Shown: positions 43,368 to 52,049, counted from the stretch's first letter. The stretch: 64,000 bases of DNA from Jeongeupia wiesaeckerbachi (GCF_050916355.1 NZ_CP136946.1:2728001-2792000), one strand, 5' to 3'. Notes: a model not told the origin generated them from the letters alone. Translations and numbers: made by a program.

Positions 43368-44801
43368 ATGTCCCAACAGTTTGATGTCGTCGTTATCGGC
43401 GGTGGTCCTGGCGGCTATGTCGCGGCAATTCGTGCTGCGCAGCTTGGCTTCAGTACCGCGTGCATCGACGCGACCAAGAACGCCGACGGCAAAGCCAGCC
43501 TGGGCGGCACCTGCCTGAACGTCGGCTGCATTCCGTCCAAGGCGCTGCTGCAATCGTCCGAGAACTATCACAACACGCTGCACGGCTTCGCCGAGCACGG
43601 CATCACTGCCGGTTCGGTCAAGTTCGACGTCGCCAAGATGCTGGCGCGCAAGCAGGACATCGTTAACAAGAACACCGGCGGCATCACCTTCCTGTTCAGG
43701 AAGAACAAGGTCACATCCTTCCTCGGTTACGGCAGCTTCAAGTCGCGCAACGGCGATCGCTACCAGATCGAAGTGAAAGACGGCGACAAGGTCGAAGTGA
43801 TCGAAGCGACCCACGTCATCATCGCGACCGGCTCCAAGGTGCGACAGTTGCCGGGCGTGGCGATCGACAACGAACTCGTGCTCGACAACGAAGGCGCGCT
43901 GGCGATTCCGGCCGTGCCGAAGAAGCTGGGCGTGATCGGCGGCGGTGTCATCGGTCTGGAAATGGGCTCGGTGTGGAAGCGTCTCGGTAGCGATGTGACC
44001 GTGCTCGAAGCGATGCCGACTTTCCTCGGCGCTGCCGACGAGCAGGTAGCCAAGGAAGCGTTCAAGCTCTTCACCAAGGACACCGGTCTGGATATCCATA
44101 CCGGCATCAAGCTCGGCGAAATCAAGGTCGGCAAGAAAGACGTCACGGTGAACTGGACCGACGCCAGCGGTGCCGAGCAGAAGAACGTGTTCGACAAGCT
44201 CATCGTCGCGATCGGCCGTGTGCCGAACACCGATCTGCTGGGCGCCGACGCGGTTGGCCTCAAGATCAACGAGCGTGGCCAGGTTGAAGTCGACGATGAC
44301 TGCCGCGCCAATCTGCCGAACGTCTGGGCAGTGGGTGACGTGGTGCGCGGCCCGATGCTGGCGCACAAGTCGTCGGAAGAAGGCGTGGCCGTGGCCGAGC
44401 GTATCGCCGGCCAGCATCCGCATGTCGATTTCGGCGTGATTCCGTGGGTGATCTACACCAATCCGGAAATCGCCTGGGTCGGCAAGACCGAGCAGCAACT
44501 GAAGGCCGAAGGCATCGAGTACAAGAAGGGTCAGTTCCTGTTCTCGGCCAATGGTCGCGCGCTGGCGCTGGGTGACTCCAAGGGCTTCGTCAAGATGCTC
44601 GCCGACGCCAAGACCGACCGCATCCTCGGTGTGCACATCGTTGGCGCGCATGCGTCGGAGCTGATCACCGAAGCGGTGGTGGCGATGGAATTCCAAGCGT
44701 CGTCCGAAGATATCGCGCGCATCGTTCACGCGCATCCGTCGCTGTCCGAAGCCATGCACGAAGCGGCGCTGGGCTGCGACAAGCGCGGTCTGCACAGCTA
44801 A
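43368..44801 (+). CDS. lpdA: Dihydrolipoyl dehydrogenase (E3)
   Basis: A 477-residue FAD disulfide oxidoreductase. The redox disulfide is in GGTCLNVGCIPSK, FAD motif VIGGGPGGYVAAIRAA, NAD motif GVIGGGVIGLEMG and the His-Glu pair in HAHPSLSEAMHEA. It reoxidises lipoyl groups of SucB. Its position directly after sucB marks it as the E3 of the 2-oxoglutarate complex; it may also serve other complexes. Confidence 0.97.
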   Translation: MSQQFDVVVIGGGPGGYVAAIRAAQLGFSTACIDATKNADGKASLGGTCLNVGCIPSKALLQSSENYHNTLHGFAEHGITAGSVKFDVAKMLARKQDIVNKNTGGITFLFRKNKVTSFLGYGSFKSRNGDRYQIEVKDGDKVEVIEATHVIIATGSKVRQLPGVAIDNELVLDNEGALAIPAVPKKLGVIGGGVIGLEMGSVWKRLGSDVTVLEAMPTFLGAADEQVAKEAFKLFTKDTGLDIHTGIKLGEIKVGKKDVTVNWTDASGAEQKNVFDKLIVAIGRVPNTDLLGADAVGLKINERGQVEVDDDCRANLPNVWAVGDVVRGPMLAHKSSEEGVAVAERIAGQHPHVDFGVIPWVIYTNPEIAWVGKTEQQLKAEGIEYKKGQFLFSANGRALALGDSKGFVKMLADAKTDRILGVHIVGAHASELITEAVVAMEFQASSEDIARIVHAHPSLSEAMHEAALGCDKRGLHS

Positions 44802-44807
44802 TTTTTT

Positions 44808-44829
44808 GCGGGCTGCCATGGCCGCCCGC
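44808..44829 (+). other. Intercistronic hairpin lpdA-sucC
   Basis: GCGGGC (44808-44813) pairs with GCCCGC (44824-44829), and GCC-AT-GGC inside extends the stem. It follows the lpdA stop by 6 bases. A T6 run lies before, not after, the stem, so on this strand it is not a terminator. Confidence 0.55.
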
Positions 44830-44863
44830 GCCCAACACCTCTCCTCACAAAGGATTTAAAGAG

Positions 44864-46027
44864 ATGAATCTCCACGAGTATCAAGCCAAGGAACTGCTGG
44901 CCCAGTACGGCCTGCCGGTACAGAAGGGCATTCTGGCCAACAGCGCTGAAGAAGCTGCTGCTGCATACGACACCCTCGGCGGCAAGTTTGCCGTCGTCAA
45001 GGCCCAGGTTCACGCCGGTGGCCGTGGCAAGGCCGGTGGCGTCAAGGTGGTGAAGAGCCGCGAAGAAGCCGCTGCCGAAGCAGCCCGCCTGATCGGTACC
45101 AACCTGGTGACCTACCAGACCGACGCAGCGGGTCAGCCGGTGCACTCGGTGCTGGTGTGTGAAGACATGTACCCGGTGCAGCGCGAGCTGTATCTGGGCG
45201 CCGTGGTCGATCGCTCGAGCCAGCGCGTCGTGTTCATGGTCTCGACCGAAGGTGGCGTCGAGATCGAGAAGGTCGCTGAGGAAACCCCGGAAAAGATCAT
45301 CAAGATCGAGATCGATCCGCTGGTTGGCGCTCAGCCGTTCCAGGGCCGTGACGCTGCATTCGCACTCGGCCTGCAAGGCCCGCAAGTCGCCGCATTCACC
45401 AAGCTGTTCCTCGGCGCGGCCAAGGCCTTCATCGAGAACGACTTCGCGCTGTTCGAAGTGAACCCGCTGGCGCTGCGTGAAAACGGCGAACTGGCTTGCG
45501 TCGACGGCAAGATCAACCTCGACTCGAACGCCCTGTACCGTCACCCGAAGCTGCTGGCTCAGCGCGACAAGTCGCAGGAAAATGAGCGTGAAGTGAAGGC
45601 CTCGGAGTTCGAACTGAACTACGTGGCGCTGGAAGGCAACATCGGCTGCATGGTGAACGGCGCCGGTCTGGCGATGGCCACCATGGACATCATCAAGCTG
45701 AAGGGCGGCCAACCGGCCAACTTCCTCGACGTCGGCGGCGGTGCCACCAAGGAACGCGTCATCGAAGCCTTCAAGCTCATCCTGGCCGATGACTCGGTCA
45801 AGGGCGTGCTGATCAACATCTTCGGCGGCATCGTCCGCTGCGACATGATCGCCGAAGCGATCATCGCCGCCGTCAAGGAAGTGAACGTGACCGTGCCGGT
45901 CGTGGTTCGTCTGGAAGGCAACAACGCCGAACTGGGCGCCAAGCTGCTGAACGAGTCCGGCCTGAAGCTGACTTCGGCCCAAGGCCTGAACGACGCCGCC
46001 GAGAAGATCGTCGCCGCACTGGCCTGA
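44864..46027 (+). CDS. sucC: Succinyl-CoA synthetase beta subunit (ADP-forming)
   Basis: A 387-residue ATP-grasp protein starting MNLHEYQAKELLAQYGLP. VKAQVHAGGRGKAGGVK is the nucleotide loop and NIFGGIVRCDMIAEAI the C-terminal CoA-ligase-type domain. With SucD it makes ATP from succinyl-CoA. The start is behind AAAGGATTTAAAG. Confidence 0.97.
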   Translation: MNLHEYQAKELLAQYGLPVQKGILANSAEEAAAAYDTLGGKFAVVKAQVHAGGRGKAGGVKVVKSREEAAAEAARLIGTNLVTYQTDAAGQPVHSVLVCEDMYPVQRELYLGAVVDRSSQRVVFMVSTEGGVEIEKVAEETPEKIIKIEIDPLVGAQPFQGRDAAFALGLQGPQVAAFTKLFLGAAKAFIENDFALFEVNPLALRENGELACVDGKINLDSNALYRHPKLLAQRDKSQENEREVKASEFELNYVALEGNIGCMVNGAGLAMATMDIIKLKGGQPANFLDVGGGATKERVIEAFKLILADDSVKGVLINIFGGIVRCDMIAEAIIAAVKEVNVTVPVVVRLEGNNAELGAKLLNESGLKLTSAQGLNDAAEKIVAALA

Positions 46028-46057
46028 TCACCTGCATACGGATAAGGAAGAAAACCA

Positions 46058-46942
46058 ATGAGCGTTTTGGTCAACAAAGATACGAAAGTGCTGGTGCAAG
46101 GTTTCACCGGCAAGAACGGTACCTTCCACGCCGAACAGGCGCTGAAGGTCGGCACCAAGGTTGTCGGTGGCGTGACTCCGGGCAAGGGCGGTGCAGAGCA
46201 CCTCGGCCTGCCGGTGTTCAACACCATGAAGGACGCAGTGCGTCAGACCCAGGCGGATGCCTCGGTGATCTACGTGCCGGCACCGTTCGCCAAGGATTCG
46301 ATCCTCGAAGCGATCGACAGCGGCGTGCAACTGATCGTCTGCATTACCGAAGGCGTGCCGACCCTCGACATGCTGTACGTGAAGAAAGCCGTCGACGAAG
46401 CCGGCATCCGCCTGATCGGCCCGAACTGCCCCGGCATCATCACCCCGGGCGAGTGCAAGATCGGCATCATGCCGTGGCACATTCACCAGCCGGGCCGTAT
46501 CGGCATCGTGTCGCGTTCGGGCACGCTGACGTACGAAGCCGTGGCGCAAACTACCGCGCTGGGTCTGGGTCAGTCGACCTGCATCGGTATCGGCGGTGAT
46601 CCGATCCCGGGTACCTCGCACATCGACGCACTGAAGCTGTTCCAGGACGATCCGGATACCGACGCGATCATCATGATCGGTGAAATCGGTGGCTCGGCTG
46701 AAGAAGAGGCGGCCGAATTCGCCAAGTCCTACGTGACCAAGCCGGTTGTCGGCTACATCGCCGGCGTTACCGCGCCGAAGGGCAAGCGCATGGGCCACGC
46801 CGGTGCGATCATCTCGGGCGGCAAGGGTACGGCCGAAGAGAAGTTCGCGGCGTTCGAACGTGCAGGCATCGCCTACACCCGCAGCCCGGCCGAACTGGGC
46901 AAGACCATGTACGAGCTCCTCAAGAGCAAGAACATGATCTGA
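46058..46942 (+). CDS. sucD: Succinyl-CoA synthetase alpha subunit
   Basis: A 294-residue CoA-binding protein. MSVLVNKDTKVLVQGFTGKNGTF is the N-terminal Rossmann region, GPNCPGIITPGECKIGIMP the middle block, and the phosphorylated His lies in GHAGAIISGG near residue 248. It is the last gene of the TCA block and is followed 16 bases later by a strong terminator. Confidence 0.97.
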   Translation: MSVLVNKDTKVLVQGFTGKNGTFHAEQALKVGTKVVGGVTPGKGGAEHLGLPVFNTMKDAVRQTQADASVIYVPAPFAKDSILEAIDSGVQLIVCITEGVPTLDMLYVKKAVDEAGIRLIGPNCPGIITPGECKIGIMPWHIHQPGRIGIVSRSGTLTYEAVAQTTALGLGQSTCIGIGGDPIPGTSHIDALKLFQDDPDTDAIIMIGEIGGSAEEEAAEFAKSYVTKPVVGYIAGVTAPKGKRMGHAGAIISGGKGTAEEKFAAFERAGIAYTRSPAELGKTMYELLKSKNMI

Positions 46943-46958
46943 TCGCTTTCGAGCGACG

Positions 46959-46989
46959 AAAAAACGCCACCTTCGGGTGGCGTTTTTTT
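46959..46989 (+). terminator. Strong Rho-independent terminator ending the TCA block
   Basis: A6-CGCCACC-TTCG-GGTGGCG-T7, a perfect stem capped by a UUCG tetraloop. A second perfect inverted repeat, CGCTGTCCGG / CCGGACAGCG (46992-47015), follows without a U-tract. Confidence 0.95.
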
Positions 46990-47096
46990 ATCGCTGTCCG
47001 GCAGGCCGGACAGCGTCTTGGACTTGGTGCGGCGACTAAAACCGGGTTCAACATCGCTGGCAAGGTGCGCGAAACACAGCCAGCGGCTCCCCGCGC

Positions 47097-47852
47097 TTAC
47101 TTGCCACTGTTGATCCGGTCCTGGATATGCTTGGCGCGATCCGCCGATGCCGGGTGCGAGCTCATGATGCTGCTGCTGCCACCGCTGAGCTGCGCCAGTT
47201 TCTGGAAGCTGGTGACCAGGGCTTGCGGGTTGTAGCCCTTGCTCTTCAGCAGGTCGAACGAGTAATCATCGGCCTGGCTTTCCTGTTTCTGCGAGAACTG
47301 GGCGTTGATCAGTTGCTCACCCAGGTCGGCCAGTTGCGACTTGCTCAAGGCCGTGATCGTGGAGCTCCCCACCGCGCCGACTGCGCCGCGCGCCGCGGCC
47401 ACGCTATAGGCAACTTGCGCTGCCTTCTTCGAGTGTCCCAATGCGACGTGGCCGATTTCGTGGCCCAGCACTGCACGGACTTCATCGTCGCTCATCATGT
47501 CCATCAAGCCGCTGTAGACGCGGACGCAGCCGTTGGCCATGGCCCAGGCGTTGACGTCCTTGGCCTGGTACACCTTGAAGCTGAGCTTGGCGCCGTTGAC
47601 GCTGGTCGGCAGACCCTTCATCACGTTGTTCAGCCGTTTTGCATAGGTGCTGCTGGCTGGTGCGATCGTGGCCTTGGCATCCTGTTGCTGACATGACTGG
47701 ACCGACAGTTGCTGAACGTCGGCATCGGTCAGTGTTGCGGCCTGGGCAGCGGCGGCGCCCGATTGCAGCAGTGCGTTGGTATCCATCTGGGCGCAGCCCG
47801 ACAGCGAAAGGGCGGCAACGGCGAGGGCTGCGGATGTAAGGCGAAGGCTCAT
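47097..47852 (-). CDS. M48-family metalloprotease lipoprotein (LoiP/YggG-like)
   Basis: A 251-residue lipoprotein with lipobox LSGC (Cys20). The zinc protease motif is HEIGHVALGH near residue 130, with the third ligand Glu in QESQADDYSFDLL. The size and the layout match LoiP/YcaL-type periplasmic proteases attached to the outer membrane, which act in envelope quality control. It is monocistronic, converging on sucD. Confidence 0.9.
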   Translation of the reverse strand: MSLRLTSAALAVAALSLSGCAQMDTNALLQSGAAAAQAATLTDADVQQLSVQSCQQQDAKATIAPASSTYAKRLNNVMKGLPTSVNGAKLSFKVYQAKDVNAWAMANGCVRVYSGLMDMMSDDEVRAVLGHEIGHVALGHSKKAAQVAYSVAAARGAVGAVGSSTITALSKSQLADLGEQLINAQFSQKQESQADDYSFDLLKSKGYNPQALVTSFQKLAQLSGGSSSIMSSHPASADRAKHIQDRINSGK

Positions 47853-47969
47853 TTCAACTCCAAGGGGTTAATGAAAGTTCGATCTGAAACAATTTAGCCG
47901 AAGCCATGACATAAAACTATCCGGGCTTGCGCTTGCAGGCCGCATCCACGGTCATTCAAATCGATGGAA

Positions 47970-48455
47970 TCAGCGGGCAAGAAAGGTACGCAAGGGTAGC
48001 CAAGCATCAATCTTGGCTTGCAAGGGCAGGGTGTGGGCCGGACTGGTCGAGGGCAGGGCAATACAGGCAAGCGTGGGTGGGATCAATCGATGGCCGAGCC
48101 GGTAAGCCGCCTGGCCATTGAAGGCCACCGCGCGGAGTGCGGGCAGGCTGGCGATCAGTGTGGCGAGCGGATTGGTTTCGACATCGCGCAGGGCCTGATC
48201 GAGGCTGCCCTGTCGTTGGGCGCTGCCGATCACATCCCAGAGGCCGACCCCGAGTTCGAGCAGCCGTGAGAGTCGTGCCTCGTACGGCTGCGCGAACAGC
48301 TCGGTTTCGCTCAGGGCGCTCATGATCGGCCAGAAGGCGTTACGCGGATGGGCGTAGTACGCCTGCGCTGCCAGTGAGGCGTCACCAGGCAAGCTGCCGA
48401 GAATCAGCAGTCGGGTCTGGCTGTCTACGACGGGGGCGAGGCCGGTTTTCAGCAT
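47970..48455 (-). CDS. Hypoxanthine/uracil-DNA glycosylase (UDG family 6-like)
   Basis: A 161-residue UDG-superfamily enzyme. Motif A region is LILGSLPGDASL, followed by YYAHPRNAFWPIM, and motif B is PSTSPAH near residue 136. These match the small hypoxanthine-DNA glycosylase family (DNA-deoxyinosine glycosylase), which removes deaminated bases. The gene stands alone on the minus strand, about 110 bases from the 25-codon gene on the other strand. Confidence 0.85.
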   Translation of the reverse strand: MLKTGLAPVVDSQTRLLILGSLPGDASLAAQAYYAHPRNAFWPIMSALSETELFAQPYEARLSRLLELGVGLWDVIGSAQRQGSLDQALRDVETNPLATLIASLPALRAVAFNGQAAYRLGHRLIPPTLACIALPSTSPAHTLPLQAKIDAWLPLRTFLAR

Positions 48456-48502
48456 GGTGGTGAGGCGTTGTGCGATGGTACTTGTGAATTTTTATGTAGT
48501 TA

Positions 48503-48530
48503 TTGTTCGGGTGTTTTGCGAAAATATAGG
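48503..48530 (+). promoter_or_regulatory. Candidate sigma-70 promoter of the 25-codon gene
   Basis: TTGTTC (48503-48508), a 16-base spacer and TATAGG (48525-48530) lie in an AT-rich stretch 34 bases before the start codon. The hexamers are imperfect. Confidence 0.45.
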
Positions 48531-48563
48531 TAATAAAACTACCAATAAATCAGGAGAACTATC

Positions 48564-48641
48564 ATGCGCAAGCTGCTGAAGAAAATCGAACGCAAGGCCC
48601 AAACGATGCTGGAACAACGTTACAGCTATCTGTTTCGCTGA
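48564..48641 (+). CDS. Predicted 25-residue basic small protein
   Basis: ATG to TGA, 26 codons. AGGAG lies 7 bases before the ATG, the upstream 80 bases are AT-rich with a promoter-like pair, and a perfect terminator begins 16 bases after the stop. The peptide starts MRKLLKKIERKAQ and ends YSYLFR, with eight Arg/Lys against two Glu (net about +6), and should form an amphipathic helix. Codons match the neighbours. I do not recognise a family. It could encode a membrane- or nucleic-acid-binding microprotein, a type I toxin-like peptide, or be a dual-function small RNA. Confidence 0.6.
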   Translation: MRKLLKKIERKAQTMLEQRYSYLFR

Positions 48642-48656
48642 GCCAGCAGGGCCCGC

Positions 48657-48687
48657 AAAAAAGCCACCGTATTCCGGTGGCTTTTTT
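48657..48687 (+). terminator. Bidirectional terminator after the small gene
   Basis: A6-GCCACCG-TATTC-CGGTGGC-T6, a perfect stem. It ends the short transcript carrying the 25-codon gene and, on the minus strand, also follows the chemoreceptor gene by 41 bases. Confidence 0.9.
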
Positions 48688-48727
48688 GCGTCTTGTGACG
48701 CGGGTGCAGGCTTCACCTGCGCCTTGA

Positions 48728-50524
48728 TCAGGCCTTAATCAGTTCGCTGGCATCAAAGCCCAGCCGCAGACCACCCCAGTGGCGGCCGCTGACGTGGATC
48801 GGCAAGTCCAGTTCGGTCATGATTTCGCCGGTATCGCGCACATAGGTTTGCAGCAGGAAACGCTGGGTGTTGCGTGCCGCGCGCAGGCCGGCCGGGTCGT
48901 TGAAGATCCGTTTGTCGCGGCTGTTAAGCAGGTCGACAGCCGGATCGCCGGTTGCGGGTTTGGAGTACCAGCTGTTGTGGGTTGCACCGTAGCCGTTGGT
49001 GTCGGTGGCCAGCGAGAACTTGCCGCCACTGGTTTCGCGTACCAGCGCATCGTAGAGCGGCTGGATTTCCTTTTCGAACAGGCCGTCATAACCGGTGCGG
49101 AATTTGGGCGGATTGGTTCCTGATACCGCTTGGTAGCGCTGATCGAAGATGTCGACGCCGCGCAGGCTGAACTCGGCGAGCTTGTCGGCAATCTGGTCGC
49201 GATACCGGCCGGCGCGCTGGATCGCCGCGTCGAGCTCGCCCTGGCCGACGATAAAGCGACCGATCATTTCCTGGACCTTCTCGGTGGCGCTCGACAGGTC
49301 CTGCGACGATTGCGCCGAACGCGTCATCCGTTCGTTGACGGCCAGTGAGAGCTGGTGGATTTCCGAAACGTTGGCGTTGACCGTGTTGTTGGCCTCGGTG
49401 AACTCTTTCAGCGTGGCGGCGATGCCGGTCAATGCCTCGCTGGTGTTCTCGAAATCGCTCATCATCTTGGCGAACTGCCCCGAGGCCTTGGCAACCACTT
49501 CATGGGTCAGTTTGGCGTCGTGGGTGATCTGGACCGTTTCGGTCTGCGTTTCAGCGACCTGGCCCAGCATGCTGTCGATATCGTGCGAGATGTTGTCGGT
49601 GGCGACGTGGACCTTCTCGGCCAGTTTGCGCACTTCGTCGGCAACAACGGCAAAACCGCGGCCCGCCTCTCCGGCGCGAGCGGCTTCGATCGCCGCATTC
49701 AGCGCCAGCAGATTGGTTTGCCCGGAGATTTCCTTGATCAGATCGACGATGGTCTTGATGCTGGCCGAGCGCTGGTTCAGGCCGTCGACGGTGCTGTTGA
49801 AGTTTTCGATCTTGGTGGTGATCGCGTTGATCCGCTCGGTCACGTCCTGCAGCTCGGCATACGACGCATGCGCAAGTTCCAGATTCTGGCCGGTGGTTTC
49901 CGAAATCGCCTGTGTGCGTTGCGACACCTGGTTGATGCCGGTGGTGGTGGCGTTGCTCGCCTCGACGACACCCTGTGCCAACTGGTCCTGCTGCTTGGTC
50001 GAGGTGGCCGAATCCTTGATGTTCTTCATCGATTTGGCCGCTTCGAGCGCAATGCCGACGGTCATCGACTGGACGCTGGCAATCGTATCGCGCTGCCGCG
50101 CAAGAAAGCGGTTGCATGTGCCGGCCAGTTTGCCGATCTCGTCACAGGTGATCACCGGCACGTCGACCGACAGGTCGCCTTCGCCGCTGGATACTTCGTT
50201 GAACACGGCGGTAATGCGCTGGATCGGCCGGGTGATCCAGAAGTTGAAGTACAGGTACTGAACGGTGACTAGCACCAGCATCAGTACCAGCATCGCCCAG
50301 CAGACCGCGCGTACCGAGCCGAGCGGCGCGACCAGTGCATTGCTGGCGACCACGTCCAACCGCAAACCGGCAGCGGCTTGGGCCAGCTGACTCTCGGCGA
50401 TGTAGACAGCGAGTAGCGTGACGACGGGTACCAGTGCGAACAGGTATAGAAAGGCAAACTTGCGGGCCAGCGTCGGCAGGACGTGGCGCTCCAGCGCCGA
50501 ATGAAATCCGTTAGAAGCGCTCAT
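48728..50524 (-). CDS. Methyl-accepting chemotaxis protein with C-terminal sensor region
   Basis: A 598-residue chemoreceptor. Two membrane helices (about 23-45 and 72-95) leave only a 25-residue periplasmic loop. HAMP follows (about 96-150), then the signalling coiled coil with the hairpin tip EISGQTNLLALNAAIEAARAGE-type sequence near residue 270. After the coiled coil a 140-residue globular region (about 460-598) contains FDQRYQAVSGTNPPKF, NDPAGLRAARNTQRF and ISGRHWGGLRLGF-like HVSGRHWGGLRLGF. Sensing is therefore probably cytoplasmic and C-terminal. Ligand unknown. Confidence 0.9.
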   Translation of the reverse strand: MSASNGFHSALERHVLPTLARKFAFLYLFALVPVVTLLAVYIAESQLAQAAAGLRLDVVASNALVAPLGSVRAVCWAMLVLMLVLVTVQYLYFNFWITRPIQRITAVFNEVSSGEGDLSVDVPVITCDEIGKLAGTCNRFLARQRDTIASVQSMTVGIALEAAKSMKNIKDSATSTKQQDQLAQGVVEASNATTTGINQVSQRTQAISETTGQNLELAHASYAELQDVTERINAITTKIENFNSTVDGLNQRSASIKTIVDLIKEISGQTNLLALNAAIEAARAGEAGRGFAVVADEVRKLAEKVHVATDNISHDIDSMLGQVAETQTETVQITHDAKLTHEVVAKASGQFAKMMSDFENTSEALTGIAATLKEFTEANNTVNANVSEIHQLSLAVNERMTRSAQSSQDLSSATEKVQEMIGRFIVGQGELDAAIQRAGRYRDQIADKLAEFSLRGVDIFDQRYQAVSGTNPPKFRTGYDGLFEKEIQPLYDALVRETSGGKFSLATDTNGYGATHNSWYSKPATGDPAVDLLNSRDKRIFNDPAGLRAARNTQRFLLQTYVRDTGEIMTELDLPIHVSGRHWGGLRLGFDASELIKA

Positions 50525-50638
50525 CTTCTCGATCTCCCCTGAGCAGCACGCCTTGGGCGTGTGTGCGTGTAGCTGTTTTTTTATATTTATTTCGTTTGTT
50601 TCGGCCCGATCAGCAAAAACTTGAATCGGGCCGAGCGA

Positions 50639-51052
50639 TCAGGCGGACAGCGCGGCCTGCAAGTGCTCAAGCGACAGGTGCCAGCGCTGCAGCATGTGAC
50701 GGAACACCGCGAGTTCGACGGCGCTGAAGTCGTCGTCGGCCTTGGCGATGTCGAGCGCGAGCGCAGCGACGAGGATGCGTTTTTTGGGATCGTCGATGGT
50801 GTCGAGCAGGTCTTCAATACGTTCGCGATCGATCAGCTTGATCGTGCCGGCCTCATCCGCCTCGTCCGACAGGTCGTTACAGTAGTCGTGGACGACTTCG
50901 ATGAAGCGTTTGCGGCTGATGCCCAGCACTTCGTAAACGCGCAGGTGTTCAAGCTGGTCGAGCTCTTCCGGGTCGAAATTGCCGTCACACATCATCTGCA
51001 GCACGAGCAGGCGTGCCATCGCCTCCGGACTATTGTTCGCGTACTTTTTCAT
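50639..51052 (-). CDS. TerB-like helical protein
   Basis: A 137-residue, all-helical acidic protein. The two-fold pattern of MCDGNFDPEELDQLEHL near residue 20 and DIAKADDDFSAVELAVFRHML near residue 103 (paired acidic positions 80 residues apart) matches the TerB domain, named from tellurite-resistance operons but widespread. Function is unclear; metal binding has been proposed for the family. It overlaps the thioesterase gene upstream by 23 bases, so the two are translationally coupled. Confidence 0.7.
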   Translation of the reverse strand: MKKYANNSPEAMARLLVLQMMCDGNFDPEELDQLEHLRVYEVLGISRKRFIEVVHDYCNDLSDEADEAGTIKLIDRERIEDLLDTIDDPKKRILVAALALDIAKADDDFSAVELAVFRHMLQRWHLSLEHLQAALSA

Positions 51053-51485
51053 TTTTCACCCTTTGTAAGGCCAGTGCCGCGAGAAAAGTCTCGGGAATGG
51101 CTGCTGTTTTTCGCATGCGGTAGTCGAAAAATGCCAGATTGGTCTTCGCTTGGGCAATCAATCTGTCATTGGTGCGTACTTCGTAATACAGATCGAAGTT
51201 GGTGCGCTCGAAGTCTGCCGCTGTAAGCTGAATGGTCAACAGGTCGCCGAGAAAGGCTTCGCTGCGGAATGCGATCAAGGCATCGCTCTGAATCAGACCC
51301 GGCCGCTCGTCAGTGCCGAGCTCGTCGAAACCGAGCACCTGCAGAAACTGCATACGGGCTTCGTGCAGCAGGCCGAGCAGCGCCTGGTTGCCAAGGTGGG
51401 CGCCATAGTTCAGGTCCGTAACCCGAACCGCAAGCGCGCATTGAAAATCCGGATCTGCGGGCAGGGTGAGTTTCAGGCGGGGCAT
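51030..51485 (-). CDS. Acyl-CoA thioesterase, hotdog fold (4HBT-type)
   Basis: A 151-residue hotdog protein with VRVTDLNYGAHLGNQALLGLLHEAR. The Asp and Asn-Tyr-x3-Gly pattern is that of the YbgC/FcbC-like thioesterases. The middle (FDLYYEVRTNDRLIAQAKTNLAFFD) is the central sheet. The substrate is not determinable. I start it at the ATG at 51485; longer open frame upstream runs antisense to the universal stress gene and lacks family sequence. It is followed by the overlapping TerB gene. Confidence 0.85.
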   Translation of the reverse strand: MPRLKLTLPADPDFQCALAVRVTDLNYGAHLGNQALLGLLHEARMQFLQVLGFDELGTDERPGLIQSDALIAFRSEAFLGDLLTIQLTAADFERTNFDLYYEVRTNDRLIAQAKTNLAFFDYRMRKTAAIPETFLAALALQRVKNEKVREQ

Positions 51486-51599
51486 TGGTGTGGCAATGCT
51501 TTTATTAGGATTGGCGTTCCAGTGTATGCGTGCCCCCAAGGGGCCGCAATGGGGGGGTTCTGCTAAACTTGAAGTAAGCGCAACCGATTGGGGAAGACC

Positions 51600-52049
51600 A
51601 TGTACGACCGCATTCTGGTACCGGTAGACGATAGCGAAACCAGCGTTGCAGCGCTGCGCGAGGCGGTGAAAGTCGCCTGCAATCAGCGTGCCAAGGTAAA
51701 GATCGTGCATGTGATCGATCTGGCCCAGTTCGCCTGGAGCGCCAACGAGTTTCTCGACGTTCCGCAACTGCAGGAGGCGCTGCGCCGTTCGGGGCAGCGC
51801 GTGCTGGATCAGCAGGGCGAGGTCCTCAAGGCCGCTGGCGTTGAGGTCGAAGTCGAGCTGCTGGAGGCGTGGGGCGGGAATCTGGCACGGGCCATCGTCG
51901 ATGAAGCCGACAAGTGGCAGGCGCAACTGATCGTGATGGGCACGCACGGCTACGGTGGCCTGACGCATCTGCTGCTCGGCAGTGTCGCCGAAGGCGTCAT
52001 GCACATCACGCCGATGCCGGTATTGCTGGTGAGGGCCAAGGCGGAATGA
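51600..52049 (+). CDS. Universal stress protein (UspA family)
   Basis: A 149-residue single-domain UspA protein. MYDRILVPVDDSETSVAAL is the first strand and the ATP-type loop GTHGYGGLTHLLLGSVAEGV includes the G-x2-G-x9-G(S/T) signature, so nucleotide binding is expected. Start at ATG 51600 behind GGGGAAG. Its last codons overlap the radical SAM gene by four bases, so the two are co-translated. Confidence 0.92.
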   Translation: MYDRILVPVDDSETSVAALREAVKVACNQRAKVKIVHVIDLAQFAWSANEFLDVPQLQEALRRSGQRVLDQQGEVLKAAGVEVEVELLEAWGGNLARAIVDEADKWQAQLIVMGTHGYGGLTHLLLGSVAEGVMHITPMPVLLVRAKAE

